The notes below the pieces were generated by a model. The model was not told where the DNA came from. It did no database searches and saw only the letters and a list, made by a program, of their open reading frames with translations. A stretch of 64,000 nucleotides of DNA from Chamaea fasciata (lineage: Eukaryota; Chordata; Aves; Passeriformes; Sylviidae), in assembly GCA_029207755.1 (NCBI GenBank), contig JARCOQ010000002.1:84346087-84410086 (forward strand), read 5' to 3'. The position numbers were made by a program, and so were the translations under genes. Below, in pieces: positions 1-13,823 of this stretch (position 1 is the stretch's first letter; the number at the start of each line of letters is the position of its first letter).

Positions 1-3000
1 ATTCAATCTCTAGTAACTGAATTAAAATCAAAAATGCAAAGAATCTAGAAATCATGTTCTTTCAGATCTTATTACTATCTATTTTTTTGCAGCCTGGTTT
101 CTAAAGGAAAAAAATTCTGCGCAATCTTGTTGTATTAGACTGTTTGGTCCTGTTTATCCCCTTGTTCCTTACCTCCATTACACCTCCCTCCAACACACAA
201 ATTCTCAAATCATTTCATTATTTCAATCAAATTTGATACGAAGATCAAAACTACAGTGATACTAAGACCCAACCAGTTTTTATGGGAGTAGCCTAACAAG
301 CAGAGAGAGAGATTGTTAAAAAACACACTAATCAAGGAGAGGCCCCTGGCGTTAGCAGAAGCCATCAATCACAGGAAATTGCACCTGATAAATATTATGA
401 ATAGCCCACCTGAGAGAAAAAAAACTCAGATCACTGCTTCTACTTTATTAGACACCTGAGAATCCAGCCATGAGACACCTCTGGGGGAGCACGCTTTGCA
501 GATCCTCCTTCTGCTAGAGCTGCTCATTTGAAAACAAGCATTAAGAAAATTTCTCACTCCTTCCATCCATCCATCCATCCATCCATCCATCCATCCATCC
601 ATCCATCCATCCATCCATCCATGTGACTTCTTTGACCTCACTGAATTCCAGCCTCTGCACCTATCCTTCACTCTTTCAGGCTCATTTCTTTACCTGATGC
701 CAGCTGATAACGGTTAGGCAGGTAGCAAACTAGATAAGGCTCATTTCTTTCCCCAGCACTTACCACTTAATAAGGGATAAACCAGACAAAAAATGTTCAA
801 CAGAATCTCTGATCACAAGTTCTGCAGTCAGATATCCCATGTAAAGAAAAAGTGCTATAGGTTTTTTTATGGGTAAGTGAAGCCTTTCCCATTCAATGGT
901 TTGGATTTTTTTACAGGATTTTTCTAAATGAGCATATCTTTCTGAGGACAATAATATAATAAATGTTAAGGAAAGTATTTCCTTTGCCTTTAGCTTTCCC
1001 CCATACATTTTTCATTATTTCTGAGTACCTTATCTTAGACTTGTTTTGTTACTGTCTTCTATTCTCTTGCACATTCTTTGGCTGCTTTTCATGCCTGTTA
1101 TTTACATTTTGACTTCAAACCAACCAATCTGTTCCGCTATTAATTCCTGGGAAACTCCAGTGCCACAGCTGAGCTTCCCATACAAAGATTTAAGTTTTGG
1201 GCAGCTCCTTGCTCACTGGGCCCCAGGAGTGCACCTACACTGGCAGTTGAGATCCAAAGTGTGCTTTGGGTACTGATCTCCTGGCTATCTCCTCCAACCA
1301 TGCTTTTCCTGTCATACCACTATGGCCTCTAATAGGCATCAAGACCATGGGACAAAGATAGAACTAGTCCAAGGTAAAAATTCCCAGCAATGTAGCCTCT
1401 GTGGGTGTCATTTCCTGAGGAATAACTGTTTTGTTCTACAAATGCATTTTAACACAACCTCTTGCAGTGACAGTACACGCCACTGGATGCAAAAGGAGAA
1501 ATTGTCCTAGAATTTCCGAGGAGCATTTCTATAATTTTAATTCATCAGTGTTTATAACTAACCCAAGTATACCCTCAGCATATTTTCACTGTTCATTTGA
1601 CTTTTTTGCTGTACGTGAGGGTGAGTTTGCTGCTGCCTGAGCCCATTTTGTGACTACATCACACACCAACTTCAAGTTCATTAAAAAGAGTCACATTTAA
1701 GATTAATCCAGCTGAATGGGATGCAGTCAGTCTGGGAGGGTTAAAGCTATATTGCCTCCAGGGAAAAAAAATACAGAAAGCAAAATGCAGAGAAAGATTT
1801 CAAAACAGGTTACTCCTGCAGCTTGGGAATGTAAAAATGGCACCCTTGTTCCCTGTATCAAGTTGATAAGCTGAAGAAAAGGTTGGGCTGGGTTTTGTAG
1901 TCTGCTTGACCTTGCAGCAACTTGGATGATCACACATGCATCAAGTTACACAAAAAAAATTAAAACAGGACTGTCAGAGGCCAAGCTGTGATACCAGTAC
2001 ACTACTTTACAGTTACACTTGTGATATATTAAGACCTTAACTCTCTTGACTTCACTATTGCTGATTCTGACACGCATTGAACTACAGTGATAACTAAGTA
2101 AATAAAATAAATCTCAGTAAATTCTCTGGGTATTCTTGGGTGTGGTGTTTTTATTATTTTTCAGTGCATGATATTTCTGTGTAATGATATTTATGAAGTT
2201 ACAAGGCTGAAGTCAAGATATGAAGAGACATCAGCATTCCTCAGTGCTACTGCAGAGAAACCACCAAACTCCTAAAAGCACTTACTGTGGTTACTTTTCT
2301 GAGGTTTACTCTCTTTTATATGGAGCTAGAGTCTATAAATAACAATTCAGAGTATCAAATTAATGACATTGAAAGAAATTACAGAGGCATCTGAGTTACA
2401 CATTCATCTAACCATATATGAATTCCCCTTAAATGGCACTTTACATTTTTGCAAATTGGATTAGACAGAATTTCATAGTGTACATTCACAGGAATTAAAT
2501 ACTGAACTAGTTCCAGAGAAGCGACATTCACTACATGCCCCCCAAACCTATTTATTGATGAGCACGAAACAGTTTATGTAGGTTCAACAATAGCTGTGCC
2601 TCTTTATTGAGATGAGTGAATTTTACACAAGAAATAAATCACAATTACAGCAAACATGAATTCTCATCATTATCTGACCTCCTCAGCCTGACCTCCCCAG
2701 GGTCCCATGGGGTTAGATCTGGCTTGCCACTGAGCTTCACATAATGTAAGACACGGGGAGGAAAGAGATTTTTATTCATGGCTTCAATCACAATAGCACA
2801 CAGCTATGGCATGTGAGCCAGGGAGATAGCTGCAGGACAGAAACACTCACCATGGGTCCTTCTCCCCAAAGCTGTGCATGCTCACTCAGGGGCTTATGAC
2901 AGCTTGGCATAGAGTTGGCATAATTAGCTTGCCCTGACTTAGAGTATATACTTTCTGTTGTGGGTTTTTTTGTTGTTTGGTTGCTCTAGGGGTGGTTTTG

Positions 3001-6000
3001 AGGTTTGTTTGTTTGTTTTCCAGAAATTATCCATGTAGTCTATGTTTACAATCCTTAACATCCACCAAGAAGTACGGAAGGACAAGAAGAACACAGCACC
3101 TGACCTCCCCTCCTGCTTTTAACCTCTGGTCACATGCTCGCTATAACCATGCTCCGAAGTTTAAAAAGCTACAGTTTGAGACAACTGTCAATGTACTGAA
3201 ATGAGTGTCTGCCTCTCAGCAGATGATGGCTATTAAGAAAAGGGTAGGGAATTTTTCCATGCAAAAAGTCCCTTGGATATAACTAATGCTCCTTATATTG
3301 AAGCCGTCTGTCCCTCCATTCCCAGTTATATGTTTTGTATTGTTCTGGACTGTGAAGAGATGACTAGCGCAAGGAAATACTTAAGCTGAGAAAAGAAAGG
3401 GCGCAGAGAAAAGGGGGCTTAAGTCAAGACATGCTAGTCAAGGTATTACCTGAACTGAAACAGGAAGGTAACAAGAAGCATCTGGCATTTAATGTAGCCA
3501 TAGCAATTTTGTAATTACTATTTATAGCAATTATATATTGCTAGAAGGAAAAACTGCCCCTGATGTAAATGTCAAGGCACTCTGGTCAACTTCTTGTTCT
3601 AAATCGCAGACTACTGCCAAGCTGGCAAAGCTATATGAATTTGAATGATAACGAAACCGCATGTATCAGCATCCACTCATTTCGGTAGAGTCTGACAGAA
3701 GTGGAGGTGCAGGCAGGAAAAATTACAGGCATGGTAGAGAAAAAAACAGATACTGATACAGAATACATATTTCTTCACCCTAGTCACCCCCTGCAAGACT
3801 ATGAGAGCTTGAGGGCTTCCCAAGTGCAACAGTTTGTTCCTCGAATGGCACTTTTTCCTTCTACCATCTCAAATGTGGACATAAAATATTTGAATGAAGT
3901 GGGAATTCTAATAGTGTCCTGTCAAACCTGTCTTAAAACCAAAGTGGTCAATACTCTGTTGTTTATCTAAAGGAATTCAAATCAACACAAGTCTGACAGC
4001 TTTTCCTCCCAAACCTCATTAATGGGAATCTGTTCCAAATGAGGCCATTCATGCTACACTGCCTCTTACATGGACAGCTTTGAATTTTAAATGCTTTATT
4101 CTCCTTTGTAGGCTTTCACATTGCAGCCAACATCTTGCACAAAGCCAGCTATATTCCTGCATTATCAAAGCAGATCCTGAGTGATATATCAGGGGAAAAG
4201 TTAGCTTTATCCACTCATCAATGGATTAGGTTTATACACGTCTCTTCATAGCATTTCTCTATAAAAGTAGCTTTCTGAATGTTTTTTTCCCCACTATCTT
4301 TGGACCACTGCTGCTGTATGTTTCTCTGTTCTCCCACTGCTGTTCACTGAATCACCATGTCCATTACTATCAGTAATGTACTACTTCTAGAGCTACGAGT
4401 ACTACTTTGAAGCCAGTGGTCCATGTGCACCCAAGAGGCGTAAAACAGGAGAAACAGCAGAACCACTCTGCCTTAAGTATTTGTAGTGGCTTCTCTGGAC
4501 AAATGTGTGAGTTGTGATTCTCCCTGGATTTCTGGGTCCTCAGCTGGCTCCTTTCTTTCCTGTCACTTTTCTTATGTTTACAGGTGACAAACTATTTGTT
4601 TGCATTGGCCAGAAGCAGATTTGCTCTGGTAGCTGTGTGAAACTGAAGCTCTGCTTCTTCGTGTGCTACCTCCAGACTAGATGCAGTACAAACACTGAGG
4701 AAAGCTGGTTCATAGAGCTTAGGTAGCAGACAGATGATCCCCGAGGTGTTCCCACCCATCTTGTCCCCAGTTCTTGTTACCACCTCTCTGCTGAGGCTGG
4801 TTAGCAGAAGAAAGCACCAAGATCTTCCCTGACATATCAAGACAAAGGCAGCTGCTTCAGGCGGAGCTGAGTTACATGACCAGGGTTCTGCTGAAGCTCA
4901 CATGCACTGCTCAGCCATCTCGGTTTTGGGGCAGGTGACCTACATCAAAGGAACAGGGACAGGAGGCTGGGGAAGGAAGGATGGAAGAAGCAGCACAGAT
5001 GTCACAGATGAGTGCCATGTACAAACATGAGCGCCCATGGGCTCCACCAGTAATCATATTTTTGTCTTAAACTCTCAGGCTGGTGGTACTGAAATACAAA
5101 CTGGTGGTACTAAAGAAGATTAAAGACCCTTTGTGCAATATGCTGTTACACTCATCCACAGTGAGGGGTGGTCCCCATGCCAGGTAACACCTAAGGAGCT
5201 AATTAGGAAACCGTTGAAGTCAAGAACTTGAAGTGACGAACTTGAAGACTTGAAGTCAGGACAGGAAGATGACCCAGCCCTGGTAGACCCTGTCACTTGT
5301 GACATAGCAAGGACATCCATCCTCAGAGAGATCCATAATGAAAACAAGGAAAAAAACTCTTATAAATTGCTCTACAATTGTTCTACAAAACCTTGACCAC
5401 TATGGTGTGTGGGTAGGATTAGGTTCAGAATGTGAAAGGCAGAGTACCGATTCCACCTAGAGAGCAGGCGCAGCTTAAAATCAGACTTGGAAACTTCCTT
5501 GACCAGAAGTATTCAACCACAATCCAAAAGACCTCATGTTTTTGGTGAAGGCCATGCAATATCCTGCTGTCCTTGAGACTGGCAGGTTGCTTGCAAAGCT
5601 TGATCTCAAATCTGGGGCAGCCAGTAAATTGAACATGGATTTCTTTTTTTTTTTAAATTCTGTATGCATGTAACGCACCTGATTACTAAACTGATTTTTA
5701 AAAATCACATGCATTTTTTTCAAGTGAAGGAAATGTTTAAAAAGAAGTATCAGAAAATGAAGATGTTTTACTATCAGATGTGCCACATTGGATCCTAAAA
5801 AAGATAAGAAAGCTGTACTTTCAATTCTAAATATAACATCATTTGCTAATTTTATTCCAAATGCCATTTATGTTCACTCTTAGTTTTTGACGAAAAAACT
5901 GGAGCAAAACTTTAAATATTTACTATACATACTATTCTCTACATTACTCATTTTCAAAATAATTGTGTATTTATAGGGATTTCTATCTAGCAGCAAATTC

Positions 6001-7371
6001 AACTATAACTTAGGAAATATGCATAAGCTGTCTTTTTGTACTAAAATAAGCATGCAGAATGCAGGAACTAATCCTTAGAAGCCTACCATAAGTATGCTGA
6101 ATTGTCCAAACTTGCAAACAATGGAGTATTACTAGAAATGGAAACGTTTTTTATTACTGAAATCTTTAAAAAGAACATTCTGCCATATGAGAAACAGGCA
6201 GAGAGGATGAATGAGCTGTGTAGCTGGACAGAGGGCACATCTATTCTGGATGGTTATTTTAAATAGGAAACAGACTACGCTACAGGAAACAAACAAATTT
6301 AGACTAATTTTTCCATGCTATAAATCTATTAGCATTAATGGTGTTTTGACTTCTTGTATGACACTCAAATTTGCCCATAGACAGATCCATTTAACTATCG
6401 TTTTTAAGGCTCTAAGCTGAGCTAGCTGCATTAGGAAAATAGATGTGTAGGTGAAAGTTTTCAGGGGATTTTTCTTCTGGAAAGGAGGAACAAAGTGAAC
6501 TCACTTTGAGTGCAAGAAAAACGGGAACCATGAGAAAGCAAAAGAGGCCAGATGCTTGCAGACTTCAGTGAGAAGCAAACTGCCCATGGCTAGGGTTGAA
6601 TTGATAAGGGTGAGTGAAGGGACTATAGTACATGGTAAATAACACAAGAGCTGGAAGGGAGAAATGGAAGAGAAAAAAGACTGCTCAGGGAAGGCTGGAT
6701 GCATTCAGAGGTACTAGCCATGTCTGCAGCCCTTGAGGACCAGAATGCCAGTGCAGCAGAGATGCATATCTAGGGAACAGGGAAAGGCCCGTCCACTTTG
6801 AAACAAGGCCAAGCAGCTCCCAGCCCAGGCTGTGCTGGCTGAAATACAGAAATGGGTCTGTAACTGGGCATATCCAAGGAAAGTTCTCTATTGTACACAA
6901 TAGGGAGGATAAAGTAAGCATAATATGAACTCTTCCTACCCTAAGAAGAGGAAGAAAAATTACCCTGAAGCCAGATAAACAGTTACTGAATCTGAAACTT
7001 GCTGCAGAATGAGTGCTGCTTTTGGGGTCTGCACCCACCCTCCTAACAGCAGAGTCAGGAGGAAGGACTTGCAGAAAGAGGTTTTGAACAAGTATCTTTC
7101 AGCTTGACTACAGGTCCTTCAATCTGTCATACTGTGACTGGCTGGTTTGGATGCTAATGATTCAGACATTTATAGGACTTTGTCCTACATTTTCAGAAGC
7201 TTTGTCCAGCCTGTCACAAAATTAAGAATTTGGGTTTGTAGCAGAAATATCTGTAGTGTGGATGAGTATTTCATTTTTGATAAAGGTAACAGAAGACCTT
7301 CAGGTAATGAACCCTTCTGGAACAGCCCTGCAACAGCACCCCTCAGCTGTATGATTGTTAGTGGGCAGTAT
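1..7371. other. Intergenic DNA without a supported gene
   Basis: AT-rich non-coding DNA upstream of ATP10A. Apart from the CCAT array, I see only scattered A or T runs and a small patch of near-repeats of ACTTGAAG at about 5213-5260. Open frames are short, at most about 128 codons, and show no domain. In mammals the 5' neighbour of ATP10A is a GABA-A receptor subunit gene (GABRB3); none of its exons was recognised here. Confidence 0.7.
563..622 (+). repeat. (CCAT)15 microsatellite
   Basis: Fifteen uninterrupted CCAT units, 60 nt. Uninterrupted tetranucleotide arrays of this length are usually length-polymorphic. On the reverse strand it gives a repeated Met-Asp-Gly-Trp open frame, which is an artefact of the repeat. 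Confidence 0.97.
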
Positions 7372-7430
7372 TTCACAGAATCACAAAATGTTTGGGGTTG
7401 GAAGGGACCCTTGGAAATCATTTAGTCATT
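7372..7430 (-). mobile_element. CR1 LINE fragment (3' tail only)
   Basis: The segment reads TCACAGAATCACAAAATG, then GGGGTTGGAAGGGACC and a GGAAATCATTTAGTC-like stretch. This is the reverse complement of the 3' terminus typical of avian CR1 elements. Only about 60 nt is recognisable, and the left limit holds the degenerate octamer-type tail. It is 5' truncated, as is usual for CR1. Confidence 0.75.
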
Positions 7431-9958
7431 TGCTCCTCAGCAAAAGGACTACAGGCTCTGCAGCAATTCACTGGAGGCAACTAGAAACTCTGATGTTCCT
7501 TTCAATATAATGTGCTAGTAATTCTGACACATTTACCAATTAACTAAAACCATTTCAGGGAACCCAGTGTTAAACTCCCATTTAGATAGCAGAAATGCCA
7601 GGCTTCTTCCATCTGCATATTTTTCTAGTCTTCTGAGGAAATGATGTCTAGAATAAGATAAAGTACATCAACCATGGTGCTACTTACTAATTTTTCCTGT
7701 ACCTTTTCCTATGCACAGCTTCTGTCATAGGAAGCATGACCAGTGATAAAAGACAGTTATAGCACAGTATTTGTCCCAGGTAGGTTTTGGCTGCAATTTT
7801 GCTTCCAAACATATCATCTGCATTCAGACACCCTGCACTGTTTTGAAGCAGACAAAATGGTTCAAGACTGTGGAACTGGTAAATGGCCATACACAGGTCT
7901 AAAGTACATTGTTTTTAAGAAACTCCTTGCTCAGAATGAAAAATGACACTAGTTATTCAAGTGTGAGCCAAAATAAGTCCATTTTAAAATGGTGATGTCT
8001 CTCACTGAATAAAAAGTGAAGGATCATACTCTGGCAATGGAGAACAGCCACCTACTTATGGCATGTCAGGACAGCAATAAGTGACTCACTCACCCACCTA
8101 CACTCCAAGGACACCAGGGCCTGATGTCTCTATCACAAAGTTGTCACAACACTGAATTTAGACAAACTGTTTTTCCTACTGCCCACAGTCTGCACAGTAC
8201 TTAACGCTTGCTCACTTTTCCAGGTCATCAATTCCTAAAATACCTCAAGGTGAAAACGAGTGGGAGTGACACTACACAAACACTTCCCTTTATTAGTAAG
8301 CCTGTACTAATATTTGCTCTAAAATATGTTTGTTGATAAATGCTAATTAAATACCAGCTCAAAGCTTTACTTTGACCTTCTCTTGGGGTCTTTTGGACTC
8401 TTTAATTTGCAGGGCAACTAAAAAATCTCACCTAACGTTTTCTGTAAGGTGAATAAAACCACCACTAGAGAAAAAAAGAGAGACAGAGAATTTTATACAG
8501 TGGGAAGAAAGCAGAGAAACATCTGGAGCAGAGAGATGAGTTCCCAACTGTGCCACAATTTGTTGAGGATGTAAAAATGAAGTACAGTAGTGGCTTTTTT
8601 ATGTGATGGTCAATGAGCTACAAAGACTATTCTATTGGCAAAGAGATTCAAGGACTGGTTTGTCATAAAAATATCAGCAAGTGCTTCCTGAGCTTTCTTT
8701 ACTCTTTGAGAGGCAGGTATCTGCCAGGAGTTAGTGCACTACCTAATTCTGCTGAGTGTTACATGGATTTGAGAATTAGGGTGAAAGTTGTCTGCAGGTA
8801 AGAAAAATTACTTTGTTCAATGTGCGGACAAAGAAAATCAGGTGAAGAAGAGAATAGAAATGAAAGACATAAAACTCATGGGTTAAACAGAAGTGTGAAA
8901 AGACAGAAATTCAGCCTCAGAGACTACTTGTATAATAATCAATAAAATATGCCAGGGCCCAATCTCTGCAGGCTATTAGGACAGTAGTATTCACTCTTGA
9001 AGAGCTAAACTGTCTCTTTCATAATCCCCTCCCAAAAATTTGCTACACATTATGCTCCAAACCATTGGCCAAACATTGCCTGAAAGAGTGGTAGGTGCCA
9101 CCAACCAAACCAATATTTGGGACCAAAAACTGAGCTAAAAATTAATCATTCCAGATGATTATGTGTCCATGGTTTATTTCTGCTTTGTTTTTAAGCATGG
9201 AGGAGTCAAGGAAGATAGAGTTCTGCATGAATGATTGCATCAGTCAAACTGAGTCATATGATATTTACATAACATATTCTCATGTAAGTTCCCAGTTTCC
9301 GAGAAAAACCTCAAAGCTTCATGCACACCTGCTAAAAGGTAAGATTTCAGGCCTGGTAGTCAGTGACTACTGTGTCATGACAATAGATTAACCCCCTTTA
9401 ATGAAGCACTCTTTACTTTCTGGGTTCTTAGATCCTCACTCAGATGTTAAATCCTCAGTATACCAGCACAAGTGTAACCCTCCAGGCTCACTCTGCATGC
9501 ACAGCAGAACGAGAAGCTCCTCTGTCCCTCTATTCCATCCCAAATCAGCTCCCCTGTGGTGAATGGTTTCTTAGCACTGAAGCTGGAGGGTAACTCTTCA
9601 GTTCCAGTGGCATTGTCTAAATTGTTGATCATTTCAGTATAAACAGGCACCAGCAGTGGAACTGCAGCTCAAGTCTGGGTGCTTCCTCTTGCCACTCTCT
9701 CCCTGCACTGACATAGCTTTGGAAGCTGCAGAGGGATTAGGTGGTTTTCACTGGTTTTAGGCAGAGAAAAAATAAGTGCTGTAGGATTTGAACCAGTTTT
9801 TTCTGTAAATGACAGGTGACAAAAAATAATAATCCTTAAGCCCCCAAATACTCAGATTGTGTTACTATTTAAGAATATCAATTTTTATATAAATACTAAA
9901 GCAGGAATTTAGAATTGATTGCATGAAAATAAGTTCCAGCATTCCAAGTACTAGAAGA

Positions 9959-9996
9959 TAAAATAAAAAAATAAAAAAAAATTAAAAAAAAAAACA
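9959..9996 (+). repeat. A-rich simple repeat
   Basis: About 38 nt of A runs interrupted by single or paired T and one C. Confidence 0.8.
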
Positions 9997-12900
9997 AAGG
10001 TGCTAATTTTCTTCTGTACATTAAGGTAGCTCAGGGAACAAAAATATTTACTTTTATATGCCTTGCATTAGAAGTCTGATACAAAAATTTCATATCAAAG
10101 AAATAGGAAAATAATTTTCTAAGGGCAGGCAGGAGGTACCAAAAAGTGTGTGGAGAATGTAACAATAAAGATCAGAGTACACAGAATAAATGGTGGTGAG
10201 GTGAAATTCAAAAACTTGGAAAAGTTTGAGAGGAATGATACAGGCCAAAGCAGAAGAGTGACTGAGGAAGAGGGCAGAGAGCCAAGGCCATAGTATGAGT
10301 TTATGAGATATTCTTATTAACCTCTGAAGTGCAGAAAGCCAAATTTATGCCAAGCGCTGTACGAGGCAGCTTGGTGTTGATAGGCTACATTTGGGCACAG
10401 TGTTCATACTTCAGTGGCACATTAGACTGACAAAACTCTACTTCTGCTGATAGAGCTTGTTGCAGACCATTTGAGGGAAAAAAATCATCCTGTAAAAGAG
10501 CACTTTTGCTGATATGTCTTAATCCATACTAGGGGGTTCTTGCTGGCACAGCTGTGCTGGCTGCAGATCACACTTCAGCACTCCCCTGATTGATGCACAT
10601 ACCTTGCAACAGCTTGTCATGCTGCTGGCCAAGGTCTGTGTTAGGAAAAAGGGAGTTAGAGGAGCAGGAAAGGAGGGTCAGAAAGCAGAAGAGCAGAGAG
10701 ATTTTCATGTTGTAACCAAGCAGAGAGGGAGTAATAGTGGATAAAAAAAATCAACAAACCAAGAAAAAACAGTACTCACAGGGTTTGGTTTTGGTTTTTT
10801 TAAAGTCTGTTTTTCATTCCTGTTAGCTATCTGATGTTTTGTTGAAAGAGAATTATAAACTGTATCCTTTCTTAATACAAAGACACAGTAGCCTGTCAAC
10901 TTGAAAGGCAGCCTGTGGTTGTTGAATGCATCAGTCTTTAAAAATCATGGGCTAGTGGCTAGTGCTTCATTACACACAAAAATTGCTTTATTTTGATCAA
11001 AACATTGTGTTAGCATTGCAGTTCTTCTCCACCCTTGAAATTTATAATGCTGGCTGCTCTTCAGATTTCTCCTAACTACTGTTGATACACCACCCTTTCA
11101 CTGGCATTCCTTCTGGTTTCCTACATCTTATTTATTTAAAACATTATCTCGAGTCCACTGCTTTTCTTGCAAGCAAGGCATACAGGAGCTTGAGTTGCAG
11201 TATGAAATAATAGCTTTTGCTGAATGAATGTAACTAAAATGTAACTAAATTATTAGAAGAAAGCAATGGTATACAGAAATCTCTCAGATTACAAAATAAT
11301 CACTACACACAGCAGATTACTACATCTCTGTAATACATCAAAAGCCACCCTGTACACTTTGCAGAGATTGGTCCAGTATGTGTCCACACAGACTGTGTAT
11401 GCATACCATGGGTGCACGTATGTGTGTCCATATTGTGCACGTATGGTGGGTGCTGTATATTACATATATAGCCTATTTACGGTCACTCTCATTCAGGTAA
11501 GGATTAGTAGTGTTACCTGATAATATAAAAACACAGACAATAAAAACCTGCTTAATTTAAGGCCAGCAGGGAAGACTAAGTAGGGAAAGGAAACAAACAT
11601 AGATCACTGACACAGCTGACAAAGCAGAAGCAGCGATTTCCCAAGTCAACAAACCAGCACAGCACCATGGAAGAACTGTTAGGGGGAACTGGTTGGAACT
11701 TTCAGCTTCTGGACAACAGGGTGGAGGAATAGCAATTTTTTCCACCACTGAGAGTTACTTCCAGATCAGAAGAGAGCCAGCACTAATCCTCTGTTTTTCC
11801 AAACACAGCAAAAGCTAGTTGATTATAAGAAGCCTCCCCTCCCATTTTAACATACTGTCTTATATACAAGTCTTACACAGTCTTAAAATTCACCGCATTA
11901 GTGAATGCTGGATTAGAAGTCATCTTTCAGCTGTTTCTGTGATAGGCATTCCCTGATAAAACTGATGCTTACATATACTCTACTGTCATACAGCCTTGAC
12001 TAGATATTGCTTGCTACATCATAGAGAGGCCTACAGAACAGTCACTACACACAGAGGATTACACCAGGAAAAAGACCCAAATAAACCACCAAAAACCAAA
12101 TAATGAGCCTCTCTGAATCGTTATAGGTTTTTAATTTGTTGGGAAACTTTTGGGAATTTTTCAGTTGGAGTTGGTCTCTCTACCCACTTCAGTAGAAGTC
12201 AGATCAGATCTATTCTAGCCTTGCAAAAATACCTGGTTGGATAGTCATTAAAAGCAAGTCTCCACTGAAGTTCATTAATTTCAGTAGGCCAAAAGTATGA
12301 GTTATTCTTATGGCCAGTGGCACATAATTTAAACAGAGACAGTAAGTTTGACATACATCACAGTGTTCTTAATGTATGCATCAAACAACTGATGTTGGGA
12401 TCTTGGCATTCAGCCATGAATTTGGACACAAGGATTAAAAACAGGACTAGTCAGAAGCTTGTGTTGCTCTATTACAAGTAATTTTCTACACTGGACTATA
12501 TTATTTTATAGATAGTCTGAACTAATCCCAAAGCACTGCTTTACTTGAAATATTTTTCAGGATGTGAATTACTAAAATACTGCATTTGCCAGTTTCTCTG
12601 GTGATACTAGCAGACACATTAAGAAGCCTTGCAAGCTTCCAGAGCAGCTAGAACGGCCCCAGCTACCAAGATGAGTGCTGCAGAGTCAGGGATCCCATAA
12701 ATTAGGGCATCCCTTGCTGCCGGGGCAAGTGGAAAAACAGACTGGGTAACCACCCCCTTAAGCAGTATCACAAGACTCCTGATACAACTCAGCAGGTACC
12801 ACTGAAAATGCTGCTTTAATTTCAGCAAAAGCTCTCCAGGCTACTAGATTTCCAACAAAGCAGTCAGGCTCAATGAAACAGATTTTTTTTCCAATCAGTT

Positions 12901-13770
12901 CTACTTACAGATGAGTTCCCCAAAGGCGAGAAAGTCACCCTTTCACTCTCCTGCTGTGGAGGTTTTTTATTCCTTTTCTTTTCAAATCTCGTTGTTTACA
13001 GCCCATTTACACCATTTTGTACTAAGCCTGGCCATTCTGAGTCAGCTCTAGGCAAGAGACAATCAATCAGTGCTGCCCTAGACCTGCAGCAGACTGAAAG
13101 CAGCACTCGCCTTCCCAGAAGGACTAAGAGCCTGCAGCCACTTCTTTTCTCTGCATACCCGGCATCTGAGCTGAACGGAAGTCTTGTTTTGCCGCGCAGA
13201 GTCACAAAATCCAGAGGCAAATCTGACTCTAGTGACTAGCCAACAAGAAAACATTGGCTTGCACAACTTTCTCCTCAAGCAATCCTGACTAACAACCAAA
13301 TGGTAAAGGAGCCCCAGCTTCCCTTTGTTAATTCACCAGTGAAGGCACAGCTAGCTCTTCTCAGACAAATTCTTGTAAAAACTCATTCAAGCATCTTTAA
13401 TTAGCTTTTTTTGGGCAAAGAATTTTAAGAAATCTAGATATACCAAAATATAAGCATGACGAGTCATTAAATAAATATCTCTTAATTTGAAGAGACACCC
13501 AACTTGGCATTCAGGAACACTATCCTGAGACAGTATTTTCTTTTTTGGAGAGATGTGAAATATGTTTTGACTCCATGCATACAGGAAATCCCACAGCAGC
13601 AACTGTACAAATAGAATCACTTCCAAGTCCTTGGTGTTAAAAATTACCAGGATTTTAAAAAGTCATAGAATTGCTTTAAGAATCACAGTGTTTCCAAAAT
13701 ATTTACTTAAGTCTTTTTATATTCTCCTCCTATGATTCTATGAGACTGCTTGTGGTGTATATATACAGAA

Positions 13771-13823
13771 ACACACACACACACTTATATATGCTTCTGT
13801 ATGTGCATGTGCATGTGCATGTC
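13771..13823 (+). repeat. CA repeat followed by TGTGCA repeat
   Basis: An (AC)n run at about 13771-13784 is followed by TATATA and then by TGTGCATG units at about 13800-13823. The purine-pyrimidine alternation is typical of decayed dinucleotide microsatellites. Confidence 0.7.

Noticed and set aside
426..671. Reverse-strand ORF with repeated Met-Asp-Gly-Trp
   Set aside because: It is the translation of the (CCAT)15 microsatellite; no conserved sequence flanks it.
13729..13745. Possible CR1 tail (CTATGATTCTATGAG)
   Set aside because: It carries the octamer-like end but the sequence before it does not match the CR1 3' region, so it is too short to call.
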